Of a DNA stretch of 64,000 nucleotides, positions 50,214 to 62,375 are shown piece by piece; position 1 is the first letter of the stretch; every line of letters starts with the position of its first letter. The DNA comes from Druceiella hillmani. Its lineage: Eukaryota > Arthropoda > Insecta > Lepidoptera > Hepialidae. Below the pieces are notes generated by a model. That model had not been told where the DNA came from. It did no database searches and saw only the letters and a program-made list of their open reading frames with translations. Position numbers and translations under genes: made by a program. The stretch spans positions 21,835,001-21,899,000 of the forward strand of contig JAYKKI010000027.1 of the NCBI GenBank assembly GCA_039881145.1, written 5' to 3'.

Positions 50214-51159
50214 TTTTTTATGAACGACATCGGCATAACCAGTAGCATTTACCCAGTTTCAATATCTCGGAGAAATTTAGATGAAGGAGGTAAGCAAATG
50301 GCACCGCCTTCCTTATAGCTACTTATTGTATGTAATTTGGCTACGAGAAACTCTTACGTCTCAGATAAAATAGAAAACGCACTTACAAATATCATTCTTT
50401 AGCGTACACTGAAAAAATATACCGACAACTATTTTGCGGTTGGTTTACAACGGAAGATCTAAACAGTGTAATTAAAAAAAATTAAAAATAGGTACATATC
50501 ATAAAATATACTTAACAGGATATGCTTAACGTTGTAAATCTAATTCTTGTCAAATGATGTACGTTAATTACTGTAATATCATCAAATTACAAATCTCTGT
50601 CATTATCTAGTTCAAAAAATATGTGTATCTAGTTCAATAAATTTAAATGCAGAAAGTCACAACGGTTGGGATTTACCAGAGATATCAGAATTTCCTTTTA
50701 ATCCTTGGAATTAATGCTTGATTATGCCATAAAAGTGTACCCATCGTTATTCTTGTAAAAAATAGATTCTAACACTTGTAAAAATATTGTACCAGTTATG
50801 CAATATGGATAAATTACTAGCAGCATAAACATTACGGCCCTTATATGAAAAGGCACAAAATTATTAAATCAGGATTTTCAGTATAACGCCCAGAATAACT
50901 ACTTTCCCCTCATGAGGGTATTTATACGTAACATGCACCAATTAACTTAATTTAATACTGGAATAAAAATAAGTCTTCAAAGTATCATAATTACAGTGAT
51001 AATTCTTCATTAATACGTGCAATTTTGCCAAAGTATGCCGTTATGAAATACCACATATTATATCCAACACATACACATAACACGATACAAATGAATCGAT
51101 TTAGGTATTATCATAATACTGCTATCGGTTTAGGAATCGTCACAGTCTCTCTTCATGTC
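50214..51159. other. No gene seen
   Basis: AT-rich sequence without a recognisable gene or repeat. Confidence 0.5.
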
Positions 51160-51620
51160 ATGCATCCCCTTGGTGGGACAAAGAGCATCTACAGTGGTAC
51201 TTCGTCACGCTGATTGGTTCTATGCATTACGAATTGCTTCACTTCATGTCTGGCCGATACTATTGAGTTGGGCATAGTACACGACCAGGCTTTCGGACGG
51301 CCACGTTTCGTATTCCCCTAAACGTTTCCATTCCGTTCCCTTTCGTATTCCTATCCAATGCCTGTTTGGGGAATAAACGGATCCTTTTCGAAGCTTATAG
51401 ACAATCTAGCTACATTTGCATCATTTTATCTATCTAGCTTTCTGATTGCTACTTGGAATTGCTTGCATTATTCTACTAAGTCTTCGTTAGGTATTTTCTC
51501 GTGCCATGATGTTCAGATATTGCATCTATGGCAGCAGTTGACGAAGACGTGGAGTCACGTTGTGAGGTTTTTTTATTGACCTCCGTGTTTCGCATTCATA
51601 TAGTAGAAAGTTTTTGACGA
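51160..51620 (-). pseudogene. Decayed LINE ORF2 C-terminus, third fragment
   Basis: The minus strand, allowing frameshifts, reads F-L-L-Y-E-C-E-T-R-R-S near 51600. A region matching the LQTFINRCLRxILNI..W part, a P-x-x-x-Q-A-L block with G-N-G-M/W-K after it, and finally V-D-A-L-C-P-T-K-G near 51170 follow. LINE ORF2 proteins with the layout YGCETW, NIRW, RQAL-W-NPQGKRKRGRP and ending ALCPTRG are known from many animals. Stops and frameshifts show it is dead. All three LINE fragments in the window are on the minus strand. Confidence 0.75.
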
Positions 51621-51989
51621 ATTTAGTTTTGAATTAAATATTAACCAATATTATATGACATCTTAATACACAGATGTAATTTTATCTTTTAGTGGAACCA
51701 GAACTAGAGTGAGTGTACTATTTACTCTACAACACTCTTCTATTGATATTATCTAATTACAAATTTCATTGGCCCACAGTACCATATATACATATAGAGT
51801 AATTAAATTTCATTCCTATAGTTTTGCGTTGTATGAAAATTAAAAAAAAACATTATAAGATACAAATATTTTTCTGAGGTGAATGAAACTTAAATTCATA
51901 TAAACTTACATAATTATGTATCAGACTGAGACTATGAAATAAGCAAATTGAAAAAAATCTTTTTATTACTACAAAATATTTAACATGAT

Positions 51990-52325
51990 CGACATTTTAT
52001 ATAATCAATACTAGCTTATAAAAAGAAAAAGTTTGTTTGTTTGTACGCGATAATTTTGCACAACCAAAGATCCGATTTCAAATCCTTTTCGTGCTAGGAA
52101 TCCCATACTTCGCGCTATGATTCACATGGACATAACAGAGAAAAAAAGATACTTAAACTACATAAACGGTCTATGGTAAAGAGAGACCGATTTATTTATT
52201 ACCTGATCATCACGAGTATTCCTGCCGAAATAACCCCCGACCCCGAGAACCGGTATCGTTCAACAAACGGAGCTAAGGTGTTTAGTGGAAGCGGGGGATG
52301 GGGGTAAAACAGTATAATTAAGATA
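51990..52325 (-). repeat. Dispersed repeat R3, copy b
   Basis: The inverted counterpart of 31180-31345: AGAGAGACCGATTTATTTAT, ATTCCTGCCGAAATAACC and CCCGAGAACC are complements of the copy a words. The outer edge, ACTAGCTTATAAAAAGAAAA with AGTTTGTTTGTTTGTACGCG, resembles the start of common arthropod DNA-transposon derivatives. Confidence 0.65.
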
Positions 52326-52854
52326 TATCTACGCATATCAAACCGGTGGACAAAGATAGTTTATGAATAAAAGAATCATACAATATTTTTATTATACAAA
52401 TTTCATCCATATTAGTAAGGTAGAGGGCTATATATCGCCCACTAAAGCATTTATCTCAATTAGAGAACTAATCCATGTGCCATTGTCCAAAAATATTTCT
52501 AATCCATTATCTAGCCTGTTATCTAAAAGTAAACTGAATTACAACTTTAACTCATAAAATTGTTTTACGTACGTTTTATTTTACCATTTAAATAAAGAGT
52601 TTCTAATATCCGCCACTATATGTTCCCTATATCGCCTACGTCTAAAATGGATTGAAATAAAATATACTTTATGTTATGATCATACTTTCTTTATTAAACC
52701 TGAAAATTAAGATAACAAACTGTAAAATAATAAAATATAGTTCTTTTGTAGTTTTTTTTACAATAGATTTGATATACCCTTTTCACAATATTCCTACAAG
52801 AAACTCAAATTAGGTAAAAAAATAATTAGCAGCATTCTATACAGACGTAACTTT
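52326..52854. other. No gene seen
   Basis: A 64-codon + strand frame at 52363-52557 has no recognisable character. Confidence 0.4.
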
Positions 52855-54060
52855 TTGTTTTCTTCACTTTCCTCTTATCGCATTTTTCGTGGGACCTTTC
52901 GTAACATTGTACCAATGTTTCTCTATGACGTTCGTTTGAGAAAACTACTGTCACTATAGTCTGTTGACATATATGGAGGTTCTTCATTATCTGCTGAAGA
53001 AGGAGAAACTTTCTTCTGTGTTACAGCTTTACATGATAATTTTCCAAAAGTTTTTTTTCTTTACACTATGAGAGTGATTTTGAAAGAAGAAACACTGGCA
53101 GCAGACCCGGTTCGAATGCTTGATGTGAATAGAAGTGGAAGGGTGGTTTTTGGACGAATGTCTATTGGAAATATTAATGATGTTGGATTATGAGATTGTT
53201 ATAGAGGAAAACTTGGTTCTCAAGGATTGTTTTTGTTTCTGCTCCTCTTGAGTCACAAATTGCTGACGCTGTAAAAACGTGCATCTGTAAAAATTATGTT
53301 TGAAATAATGATTCATTCACTTGGTAAAGAGATATGATTGAATCCACCCGGAGAGATGACATCTTGAAATAGTTCCAATAGGAGCTCTATCCATGAGTTA
53401 CTGCTTAATCATTTTTCTTGGGAACATCATCACTGGTGGTATAAAGTTAAAAAAGCTAATATGCAAGCCACGAGGGTTAAAACGCGACCTTTTGGTGAAG
53501 AAAATTTATGAACTGAAAGTTTTCTTTTCAGGGTAACAACTTTCATTGTTCACAATTGTTACTACAGTCTCATCAACGTTAAAAATCGTGTTGAAAGAAA
53601 TTTTACTCCCTTTAATTCGGGTTTAAAAATATCAAATACTGTTTTTTCATTTCAAGCGTGAATTCCTTGAATCGTGTCGAGTAAATCGGCTGAAATGTCA
53701 AGGGGGATAAGGCAGAGTATCTCTTAAAAATAAGACAAAGTCACTGACTGCACTTTTTATTTCTTTCGAAAGTGAGTGGCCTATACAATTTCTAAGGGCA
53801 AGTTAAAGTATCATCCTTTTTACATTTTTGTCGTAATTCCGTAATCATTTATATCAATTTGTAAACAATACTCAGCCAATTGATTTTCTATACGAGGAGA
53901 TAAAATAGATCTTCATCCTAGATCGGCGCATCAAGTAATTCTTTAAATTCATCCTTCCGGTGTTTTACGTGTTTTAATGTAGATCTAGGTATCTTTTAAT
54001 CTTTTGATGCTTTCAACAGTCCCATCTCCTTATTTTTAAAGTTATATCTGCCTCTTTCAT
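52855..54060 (-). pseudogene. Broken pogo/Tigger/Jerky-type (CENPB-like) transposase
   Basis: The minus strand, read across several frameshifts, follows the layout of this DDE transposase group. A Psq-type N-terminal part (E-A-D-I-T-L-K, start near 54060) comes first. The CENPB DNA-binding region follows (L-S-P-R-I-E-N-Q-L-A-E-Y-C-L and Y-G-I-T-T). The first catalytic motif, I-F-N-V-D-E-T, is at 53566-53586. The segment F-P-R-K, then A-P-I-G-T and S-G-W-I-Q-S at about 53335-53392, corresponds to the usual SGWMTSELFxxWL. A C-terminal basic tail follows near 52900. The stretch that would carry the next catalytic residues (D-N-H-x-S-H) appears deleted. It is clearly inactive. Confidence 0.75.
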
Positions 54061-54110
54061 TTTAATTTTGTCCCACATCTTTCACATATGACATCTGTGT
54101 CACATATGAC

Positions 54111-54216
54111 ATCATATTTCTACACATACTTTCTAAATGAGTTGTGTTTTTTTCAGATGTCACATATGACATCTGAAAAAAATACAACTCATTTAGAAAG
54201 TGTGTGTTGAAATATG
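54111..54216. mobile_element. Hairpin-forming inverted repeat beside the transposase relic
   Basis: Arms of about 48 bp: CACATACTTTCTAAATGAGT, then TGTG, a T-rich run and CAGATGTCAC on the left, with the near-exact complement on the right ending ACTCATTTAGAAAGTGTGTG. TCACATATGACATC occurs twice more just upstream (54086-54112). It is a MITE-like foldback; its relation to the pogo relic is unproven. Confidence 0.8.
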
Positions 54217-57065
54217 TGTGGGCAAAAATAGGAATACTCAAATATGCGATACTAAGTAAAACTTAACTTTCAAAGATGGCAGTCTCCAAAACCCAAAACG
54301 CAAACGAAGAAACAAACTAAATGTAGTCCATTTACAGTTACTATCGCTGTCTCAAACGACATAATATAATCGCATTAATCTTACTGACTGCAACTAAAAG
54401 TAATGACACATATTAATAATTCACCATACAATAAATCCCAGATTAAATAAAAAACAACCCAGGTGCGATAAACAACTACAAACTACTGAAGGCAGATGCT
54501 TTGTAGTTCTGGTAGTGACCACCTGTTGGTAACACTCATCAAGAAGCAACCGCAATAGGAGATATTAGGAATGGACGATATCTGGGATACCCTACCTTTG
54601 CGTTTTAACATAATGAAGGAAAAATCAACAATTTTTAACATTAACACTCTAATAAAACTCGCTTTTCCATTATTCAGAACCTACCTGCTTAGATACATAT
54701 TAAATTCATGCATTAAGCGATTAGTTATTATTTTTTACCTGGTAAATAAAATATCTTTCATCATCGCCCTAGATTTCTGATAAAAGGTTCGTTGGTAAAT
54801 TTCCAAAGAAAAGGGTTTTTCGAAATAATTATAGTAATTTTCGGGAAACGGAAGAGAGAAATATATTTATTGTCACAATTTGGCAATTGAAATCCATGTA
54901 ATATATTCATTCACTTAAAATTCGCAAAAAAATATTATTTTGTTATTTTTTTCTGTTACGAAATATAATAAGCTCCCATTACCATGGCAGTGATACACTA
55001 ACAGACGAAAATCTGAACTTTTCTATAAGGTGACTGTTTTTTTTTCTTTTAGAACGAAACCCTAAACAAAAGGGTTGAACTCAAATATAGGCACTAAAGT
55101 AAATAATTAGATGTTTTAAAATCATATTGATGATAAAACAATGCAAATTAAGTGACTGATATCTGTAATCGATATACTACAAACATTTTTTGTTATGTTT
55201 ATCAGTATAATGTACATGTCTGGCCCGTTAACCCTCAAATACTCATTTATTTTGAATAAATTTCACGACCACTCACTTGAAAATGCTCTCAATCAATTCA
55301 ATATTCGTTGGTAAATTGTTTAACAGGCTTTTCCGATACTTTACGATAATATCACTGGAAAAACAGATGGCTGCGTTACAATAATATAAATCTGTTTCCG
55401 ACCGTACCACTGACAAAAAGACTGTAGATTGACGGTTGACTGGCTACTTGTTATTTGTATTTAATAATAACTTAACTCATTCGTCTATTATTTTATAATT
55501 ATTTAAATTTGCATTTATATAGAAAAAAATAACAGTAGATTTCTTAGAACTTGGATACTAATTGCTAATTTTTCTCGCATTAAATTAATTTCCTGTTATG
55601 TGCTTTCTTTTAAATTTTTCAAATTTCCTTGTTTTATAATTTTATAAATTAATGAGGGAAAAAACATTTTTTAACAGGGAAGATTTTTTTTCATTTCTCT
55701 ACTTTCTAAATTTATGTCAATTAATGCAATTAGTTCCACATAAATTTTCATAAAAAACGTTTTCTTTAAAGTTCTAGTAATTTTAATAACAGTGATTACT
55801 GAAAGCTGTACAGATTGTTTAAAATTAAAATTTAACGTAAATGATTAATTACTTTAATACTTACAATTACGGAATTTTGAAAAACTAAGTTATAAACCAT
55901 TATAAATATAATATTTACGTGACAGATGATATTTCTTGACAGATGAGATTCTCTTTTTCTTTGCCACTTACCTTATTGATATGAAATTTAAACGGAAATT
56001 TAAACGGATTTTATTAATACGGTAGTTGACTCATTCTAAATTTTGATATTTTTCGTACAATATTCTGAAATAAGCCAGTTATAGGCGTCTAAATTTGAAG
56101 ATACGGATAGAGTTGGGTATATCCCTGTCTCTTTTCTTCTCATAGAATATAATGTACAATATTAAAAATGACATCACAACACAGTATTGCCGTCCTTCTC
56201 TAAAGGTTAAATTGAAACTTTTATAACTAGGTCAATTTTTAAGATTATTAAAAAAAAATTTCACTCTTCATCAGCTTGTACCTTGAAATTATAATGAATG
56301 AAATAAAAAAAATTTGTTAAATACCCAATTATAACATTTTCCTGATCCAAATTCGCAAGAGTAAAAGCATTATTTCTTCGCTGGTAATAATTTTAAAAAT
56401 ATTAGTTTATCAAGTACTAAAATTTCAATTAGAAATTGATGTTTGTAATCTATGTAAATATTGTTTCCAATATTGTTTACACCCTCATGTCACATTGGCT
56501 AAAATTAGGTAGGCAGTGATTTCGGTACAATACAACCAGTATTGTAATTAATTACCGATATTACATCTTGTCGTCATAGGTATTACACAATCCTTACTTT
56601 TTGAATTTTGAAATAGGGTCTTGAATATATAGGAAAAATTATTTTATACGTCAAAAGTGAACAATTTTGCTTTCTGTCATTATATACGCATCTTTATATC
56701 CAACAGACAATAAATTTATCTATGTTTACCTAATAAACTTCAATACACACATACCTAACATAATAAAGACAAATTCAACTATCATACCCCATATTTCATA
56801 AGACTCAGTCATTCACGTGATATTATTGTGTATCTAATGGTTCACCCTAGCATTCATTTGTATATTTTGAAAAGGTCAGACTGCTCTAGAAGGTTATGCT
56901 GTGAATCATTACCCTTTAGATATAAAATTTATCGAGAAATAGGAACATTATAAGTTTACCTAAGGTTACAGAAATAATGTTATAATTTGGAACGTAATAG
57001 TTTTATATAATGTAAAAGGTTGGAAACTCAAGGTTTTTCATCTTCAAAATATTCACTCTTTGCAT
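54217..57065. other. No gene seen
   Basis: AT-rich sequence. The 69-codon + frame at 54571-54780 has no recognisable domain. Confidence 0.5.
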
Positions 57066-57350
57066 GAAGATAACGGAAAAATGAATCTCTCCCAAAATAT
57101 GTCTATTTTCTTTGTTTAAATATACAAATATGTACCTTCCTTTAAAGTTTTTCTATCCTTGTTTCACTTTTGTATAATTATTTCAGTGTGAAACAAGGCT
57201 AGAAAAACTTTAAACGATGGTACATAATTTCATATTTAAGCAAAGATCATATTTGGGAAAGATGAATCTTTCCCAAATATATCCATTATCTTTGCTTAAA
57301 TATGAAAATATGTACAATTTTTAAAGTTTTTTTATCCTTATTTCACTTTT
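57066..57350. mobile_element. Compound foldback with three arms
   Basis: A ~95-bp arm (TTTGTTTAAATATACAAATA, TAAAGTTTTTCTATCCTTGT, TTCACTTTTGTA) is followed by its complement (GTGAAACAAGGCTAGAAAAA, ATATTTAAGCAAAGAT). A third copy in the original orientation (ATCTTTGCTTAAATATGAAA, AGTTTTTTTATCCTTATTTC) comes next. Arms two and three meet at AAAGATGAATCTTTCCC. Alternative pairing of arm two with one or three is possible. Confidence 0.8.
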
Positions 57351-59134
57351 GAATCCTTGTTTCACTTTATTAAATATAGTGATGTTTCTAAACACAATTC
57401 TCAATATCTGATTAGATACCTGTAGTCAATGTTGACTACCAGTATACAACGCTATTTTATATAGTTTTAATATCTCAATTAATTTACTCAGTCCAAAATT
57501 TACTATATAAGTAGTAAGTTTAAATAATTATAAGTAAATTGCAAATAGTCTTTTGATTGGCTGCTAGATTTTTGTGTTTAGTTAATCATTTAAACTCATT
57601 CGTTTATTGTGTCATATTATTTGTTTAAATTGTAGTTTATGTCGAAATAATAGAACGAATAAATTTCTTCCAAGCCTAATGACACTAACAATTTTTTGGC
57701 ATTAAATTATTATCATGTTATATACTTTCTTTTAATTTTTTAAAAGTTCTTTTTTAGGACTTCATATGTGAAGGAAGTGATGAATAATTTCTTTTAAATA
57801 AGCTAGATTTGTCTACTTCTCCCCTTTAACTATTGTAGTACAAGCTTTAAATGCATTTTCAAAAAATTATAGTTCTTTTAAATTGCTAGTCATTTTAGCA
57901 ATAATGCGTAGAGTTTTATGGAAAAATGTACTAAAATTGAAAAAAATTTAAAGAATTTTAAAAATTAAGATGTTTATTTGTAAGGTTAAGACGATCTTAT
58001 CCACTTACTATATAATGTATGTTCGCGCTGTTATCCTTAACCGAGCGATTTTTTAATACAAAAAAATTATGTTCTAGGATAAAAAGTTTCTTATGTTTAT
58101 TTTCATGACACTGCTATGTGTATGTTTAATTACAAGAAAATAGGCGATGTAATTAATTCATGAAAGTCACTTCGAAAATAAATGTTACTTTAAAGAGAAA
58201 TGAAAATTTTAGAATTCTGATAAACGTGTCGCAGTGAACAGTCTGGCACCAACAAATTCTAAAAGTCTCTAATATAACTCAGATAAAGTAAGCCAGACTA
58301 CCTAATATACACTTGAAACTAAGCAACATTTCTGGGAATATCGAGTAATGGACTTTTGCTCAACTTTTACTATTACATTACTGAATTTCACATACATACG
58401 TATACTCGAAGCATTCTATTTATTCAAGTTTTTAAACTACGTGTCCAAAAATTTTGGGCAGAAAGAACATTTATACGTTTTAAAGACTTCTATTACACAA
58501 AAAAGACGCCGCATATTTCCAATTGCTTTTTTTACAGTATCGCTTCAATGTTTCTAGTACTTTAGGTACTTAAAAATAAGTTTTAAATGTTTTCTCTTTA
58601 TCTCTGTGTCTTCACAGTTAACGACGCTTTCCTATAAATTGTAATAAACTTAAAGATTATGACGTGTGTGTGTACAGTCACATGTGTACTTAAGTTTTTT
58701 TACATAGGTATGCCATACAGACAAAATTTAATACATACATTACAAAATTTAATATATACATGTTTTAATAAATACATTTCATGCAGACAAAATTTAATAT
58801 ATACATTTCATGCAGACAAAACTTTTAAAAGATTTCTCCGTTCACATATTCGATTACTAAACTGGATCGAACGTTAAAGAAAGGTTGTCTGCCTGTCTGT
58901 GCGAAAGTATTTAACTCAAAAATGATAGATGTAAAACCTACAGGGATTAATTTTGTTTTTATCTCACCGTGACATCGCAAACAATTCCCAACTTATGGCA
59001 ATGAAATATATATCATAATCTTTACATACAACAAAGTCATACAAAAACTAAGTCTGTACATTGAATATCTTTAAATAAAACAAAATGCTGACCACTAAAG
59101 ACACGTTACTAAGCCTGAAACAATTGTTTTTAGG
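57351..59134. other. No gene seen; minor repeat
   Basis: AT-rich. A short tandem patch with ACAAAATTTAATAYATACAT and TTCATGCAGACAAAA occurs at about 58720-58820. Overlapping + frames at 58348-58565 have no recognisable domain. Confidence 0.45.
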
Positions 59135-59400
59135 ATATTTGTCTGTCTGTGTGCACCTTAGTTGTGCACAGACAGCAACGGCTGAACCGATTTTCACTTT
59201 TCAGTGATGTATTTAGATTAGCTTGGAGTAACATTTACGCTTAGTTTCATTCCAGTCGGTTCACAAATAAAAAAAATACGTCAATCTTTAGTTTACATTC
59301 ATCGTGAATGCTAATATCAGAACCGGCGGAACTGATATGACTGTCAACGCCATCTATTAGTGTCATTGGTCAATTTTATTCTCATAGAGAAAAAAAACAC
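59135..59400 (+). repeat. Arthropod dispersed repeat with GTCTGTCTGT and CGGCTGAACCGATTTT signature
   Basis: TATTTGTCTGTCTGTGTG, an inverted GTGCACAGACAG, AACGGCTGAACCGATTTTCA, TTCATTCCAGTCGGTT and CAACGCCATCTATTAG occur in the order seen in common non-autonomous repeats of insects. The class is not certain by eye. A related GTCTGCCTGTCTGTGCGAAA occurs at about 58887. Confidence 0.6.
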
Positions 59401-59924
59401 AAAAAATCCTAATTAGTTTTCATACTCAAATTTTCACGCGAACAAAGTCGTAAGCTCATATTATAACGTATGAACGGACAGAGGGATACAATAAAGTTAT
59501 AACAGTTCCGTTTGGCATTTGAATGCGAAACAATAACTACATTACTTAATGTAATTAGATCATTGAAGCCAACTATTACTATGTTTACTATCTTCATTGG
59601 TTACACGAAACTGTCACGTTACACAGTACCGAAACTTTATTACCTTTTATTTGAAATGCAAAACACATGTGTGTAAGTATATAATTAATTATAAGATTAG
59701 TAACATGGACTCTGCATAATGCACTCTGTTAAATTTATATACGGAAATGACATCAGCTACATTTTAAAATAAAACACTCCCTCATTGTTTTCCTCCTCAA
59801 AGCATTTCATAGTTGTCTCAAGTGTTATTTCCTTTTTAGTCTTGTTTATACTTTTTTCTCATTCTTTGCTCCTGATCGGAGTTTAATATTCAAAAAATAA
59901 TCAAGGCACGTCAAGAAAGAGGGT

Positions 59925-59926
59925 TA

Positions 59927-59960
<34 letters not shown>
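59925..59960. repeat. (TA)n microsatellite
   Basis: Short TA run with one TGTA interruption. Confidence 0.9.
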
Positions 59961-60215
59961 ACAAATGACCTATATTTCTACACTTTTCCGAACATTTAGT
60001 ACAGTTCAAAGTTGAAATGAACGTAAATATTCAAAATAAAAATTCTCGGAATCACGACCCTCTCTCTATTTTACGTATATTATATTTGTTGCATTTGCCT
60101 TCTATCATTGTTCTTGTTTGTCATCTATCCTTAATGTTTCATCATTTCATATAATGTCGATGTATTAGTATCAAGTTTTAAGTTGAGCAAAAATTTCATT
60201 GGGATAAAATATTTA

Positions 60216-60449
60216 GTTAAGGTAAAAAAAGAAGTTAAGGTAAAAAAAGAAGTTAAGGTAAAAAAAGAAGTTAAGGTAAAAAAAGAAGTTAAGGTAAAAA
60301 AAGAAGTTAAGGTAAAAAGAGAAGTTAAGGTAAGAAAAGAAGTTAAGGTAAAAAAAGAAGTTAAGGTAAAAAAAGAAGTTAAGGTAAAAAGAGAAGTTAA
60401 GGTAAAAAAAGAAGTTAAGGTAAAAAAAGAAGTTAAGGTAAAAAAAGAA
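60216..60449 (+). repeat. 18-bp minisatellite, exactly 13 units, splice-donor-like
   Basis: Thirteen uninterrupted units of GTTAAGGTAAAAAAAGAA, 234 bp, with only a few A-to-G changes. The in-frame translation is Val-Lys-Val-Lys-Lys-Glu repeated, a by-product of the unit being a multiple of three. Every unit contains AAG-GTAAAA, a fair match to the 5' splice-site consensus on the same strand as the downstream Ig exon. The array ends 110 bp before that exon. High unit identity implies recent expansion. Any effect on splicing is inference. Confidence 0.95.
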
Positions 60450-60559
60450 ATATTCTAACGTAAAAACGCCTTCTGACAGAATGCTATTAAAGATAGATTT
60501 AATTTACTATATTTATCCAAGAAACATATTTTAATCTTAATATCCTGAATTCTTTGCAG

Positions 60560-60657
60560 GAGTGCCCAAATTTGGCGACACGATAAACAACATCACCGTT
60601 TCGGTGGGCAGGGAGGCGACCTTTACCTGCATAGTGGATGACCTGGGCTCCTACCGG
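60560..60657 (+). CDS. Internal exon of a DIP/lachesin-like Ig-domain cell-surface protein
   Basis: The exon encodes, after a split codon, V-P-K-F-G-D-T-I-N-N-I-T-V, then S-V-G-R-E-A-T-F-T-C-I-V, then D-D-L-G-S-Y-R. This is the N-terminal half of the first immunoglobulin domain of the Dpr-interacting protein (DIP)/lachesin/IgLON family. It shows strands A to C, the conserved B-strand Cys and an N-I-T glycosylation sequon. Family members continue with V-A-W in the next exon. The acceptor TTCTTTGCAG (ending 60559) and donor CGG/GTAAGT (60658) are strong. The exon starts with two bases of a split codon and ends in phase 0. Its GC content is far above the flanks. Such proteins are secreted or GPI-anchored and act in neuronal recognition with Dpr partners. 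Which paralogue it is cannot be told from one exon. The antisense frame at 60499-60684 is a shadow. Confidence 0.85.
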
Positions 60658-60663
60658 GTAAGT

Positions 60664-62289
60664 TATCCTTACATTCATTCCCATCTACGAAATTAATTTA
60701 TGCAATGTGAGTTTTGCTTTGGGAACATCATAATAATATTTCATAATTATAATAGATGTATCATAATATTCACTACTAATTTTCTTGATATCGACTTATT
60801 TGGTAAAGATTTTAATTCGCTCGTTCGCAACAATTTCTCATTAAACATGAATTTAGCTCCAATACTGAATTAACAAAGTTCATTTCTTAATTTGTTTTTA
60901 TTATTTTAAATTACATATAATTTTTCAATTTCAGCTTCAAAAGATTTTTAAACATAGTCGTATCTAATTTGTTTGTACAAAAAAAGGCCTTCTTCTTAAA
61001 TTAATGACATATTTAGCGTTAGAGTCGATAAACTTTTTTTAGCGTTATTTTATCTGCCACCACCACATCTAAATTATTTTTTCCTTCCCTAACTATGAGG
61101 GAATTAAACTTGGAAAATTTCCTTTTTACCAATACTTATCACGACTTACTGTCACATTTACGCTACAAACAACTTTTCACTTAATATCTCAATGATAACT
61201 TTACATATTTAGTCATCGAAAAAAATATCTAACATAACATATACTTGTACATAACATGTACAAGTTTTTCTCTATCTGCTTGCGCTACTTTTGATGGACG
61301 CCAAATATATTTTGAACCAGTGGAAAAAATACGTAAAAAAATTAGGTAAAAAACAGTAATATATGACAGAATGTGTATGATAACTAAAAGCGTAGACCCT
61401 CTATGACGACATTTCTCTTAAATTAATATAATGATAATACTGAGACTATATAATAAATATCTAAAGAAACAAACATAAATTTGTACTTTTCAATTGAAAA
61501 TATATTAAGATTAGAAATTCTCTACATTACGGTAACATTACGGTCTACATTAACGGTCTACATTACGGTACATTGTTCGGTAACAATTTAAATCTATTGT
61601 TAATATTAATATAATTGCATAACAATATAAAAGTATTGTATTTATAAAACTAATACTGTTTAAAGTATCGCAAATCATTTAACACTCGTTATATGTTAAT
61701 TAAGAATATCAATTTAGGGAGATGTCAAAATTTGTTACCGTACTTAATATTACTTAAAGGTAAATTACCACACCAAGACACGGAACTAGTAGCAAGGGAG
61801 ACAGAATGTTAGTTTGGGGTTGTGACATTGTGATAAACAGACAACCCAAATAAAATTTATTTTTGAAAAGTTTTCAGCGACGACTTTTTATGTTTGTTTC
61901 TTGTTTTTATTTCATATCGTCATTACTTGAGTTTTATTTTGAGCTCAAACTCCTGTTTCTAACATTTACTAAAAATGTGACAGTAAATAAATGCAGAAAG
62001 GGATTTTATATTGCATCTTGCTTAATTTTGTTTGGCAAATCATTGTTAAAAAAAATTATCTAAAACGTTTATGTACAAAATGTATGTTAAAAGAAATTAA
62101 ATGTGAGGACAATAAATATAAGTGAGAATTCGACAATGTTCCAGAACATTGTAGAAATTTTCTCTAATTTCTGGAACTGTCTAAAACAAGCTGAAAGTTT
62201 CATATTGGAGTCACACATTTTTGAGGTTGACTGCTTTCAACCACCATAGTGCACGATAGGAGGCTATTATCATGTAGAAATTCAAATAT
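60664..62289 (+). other. Downstream intron sequence, no further exon seen
   Basis: AT-rich intronic DNA following the Ig exon. I looked for the expected continuation (V-A-W, then a D-x-Q-T-I-L-like block) and did not find it. The intron therefore extends beyond the window, at least 3.3 kb. The 66-codon + frame at 61863-62063 is not Ig-like. Confidence 0.5.
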
Positions 62290-62292
62290 TTA

Positions 62293-62373
<81 letters not shown>

Positions 62374-62375
62374 GT
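62290..62375. repeat. (TA)n microsatellite
   Basis: About 86 bp of TA in the intron after the Ig exon. Confidence 0.95.

Noticed and set aside
60183..60458. 91-codon frame with Val-Lys-Val-Lys-Lys-Glu repeats, resembling a basic repeat protein
   Set aside because: It is the 18-bp minisatellite read in one frame, with no start context or non-repeat domain; it lies in the intron next to the Ig exon.
60499..60684. Minus-strand frame over the Ig exon
   Set aside because: Antisense shadow of the + strand exon, whose splice sites and family match are strong.
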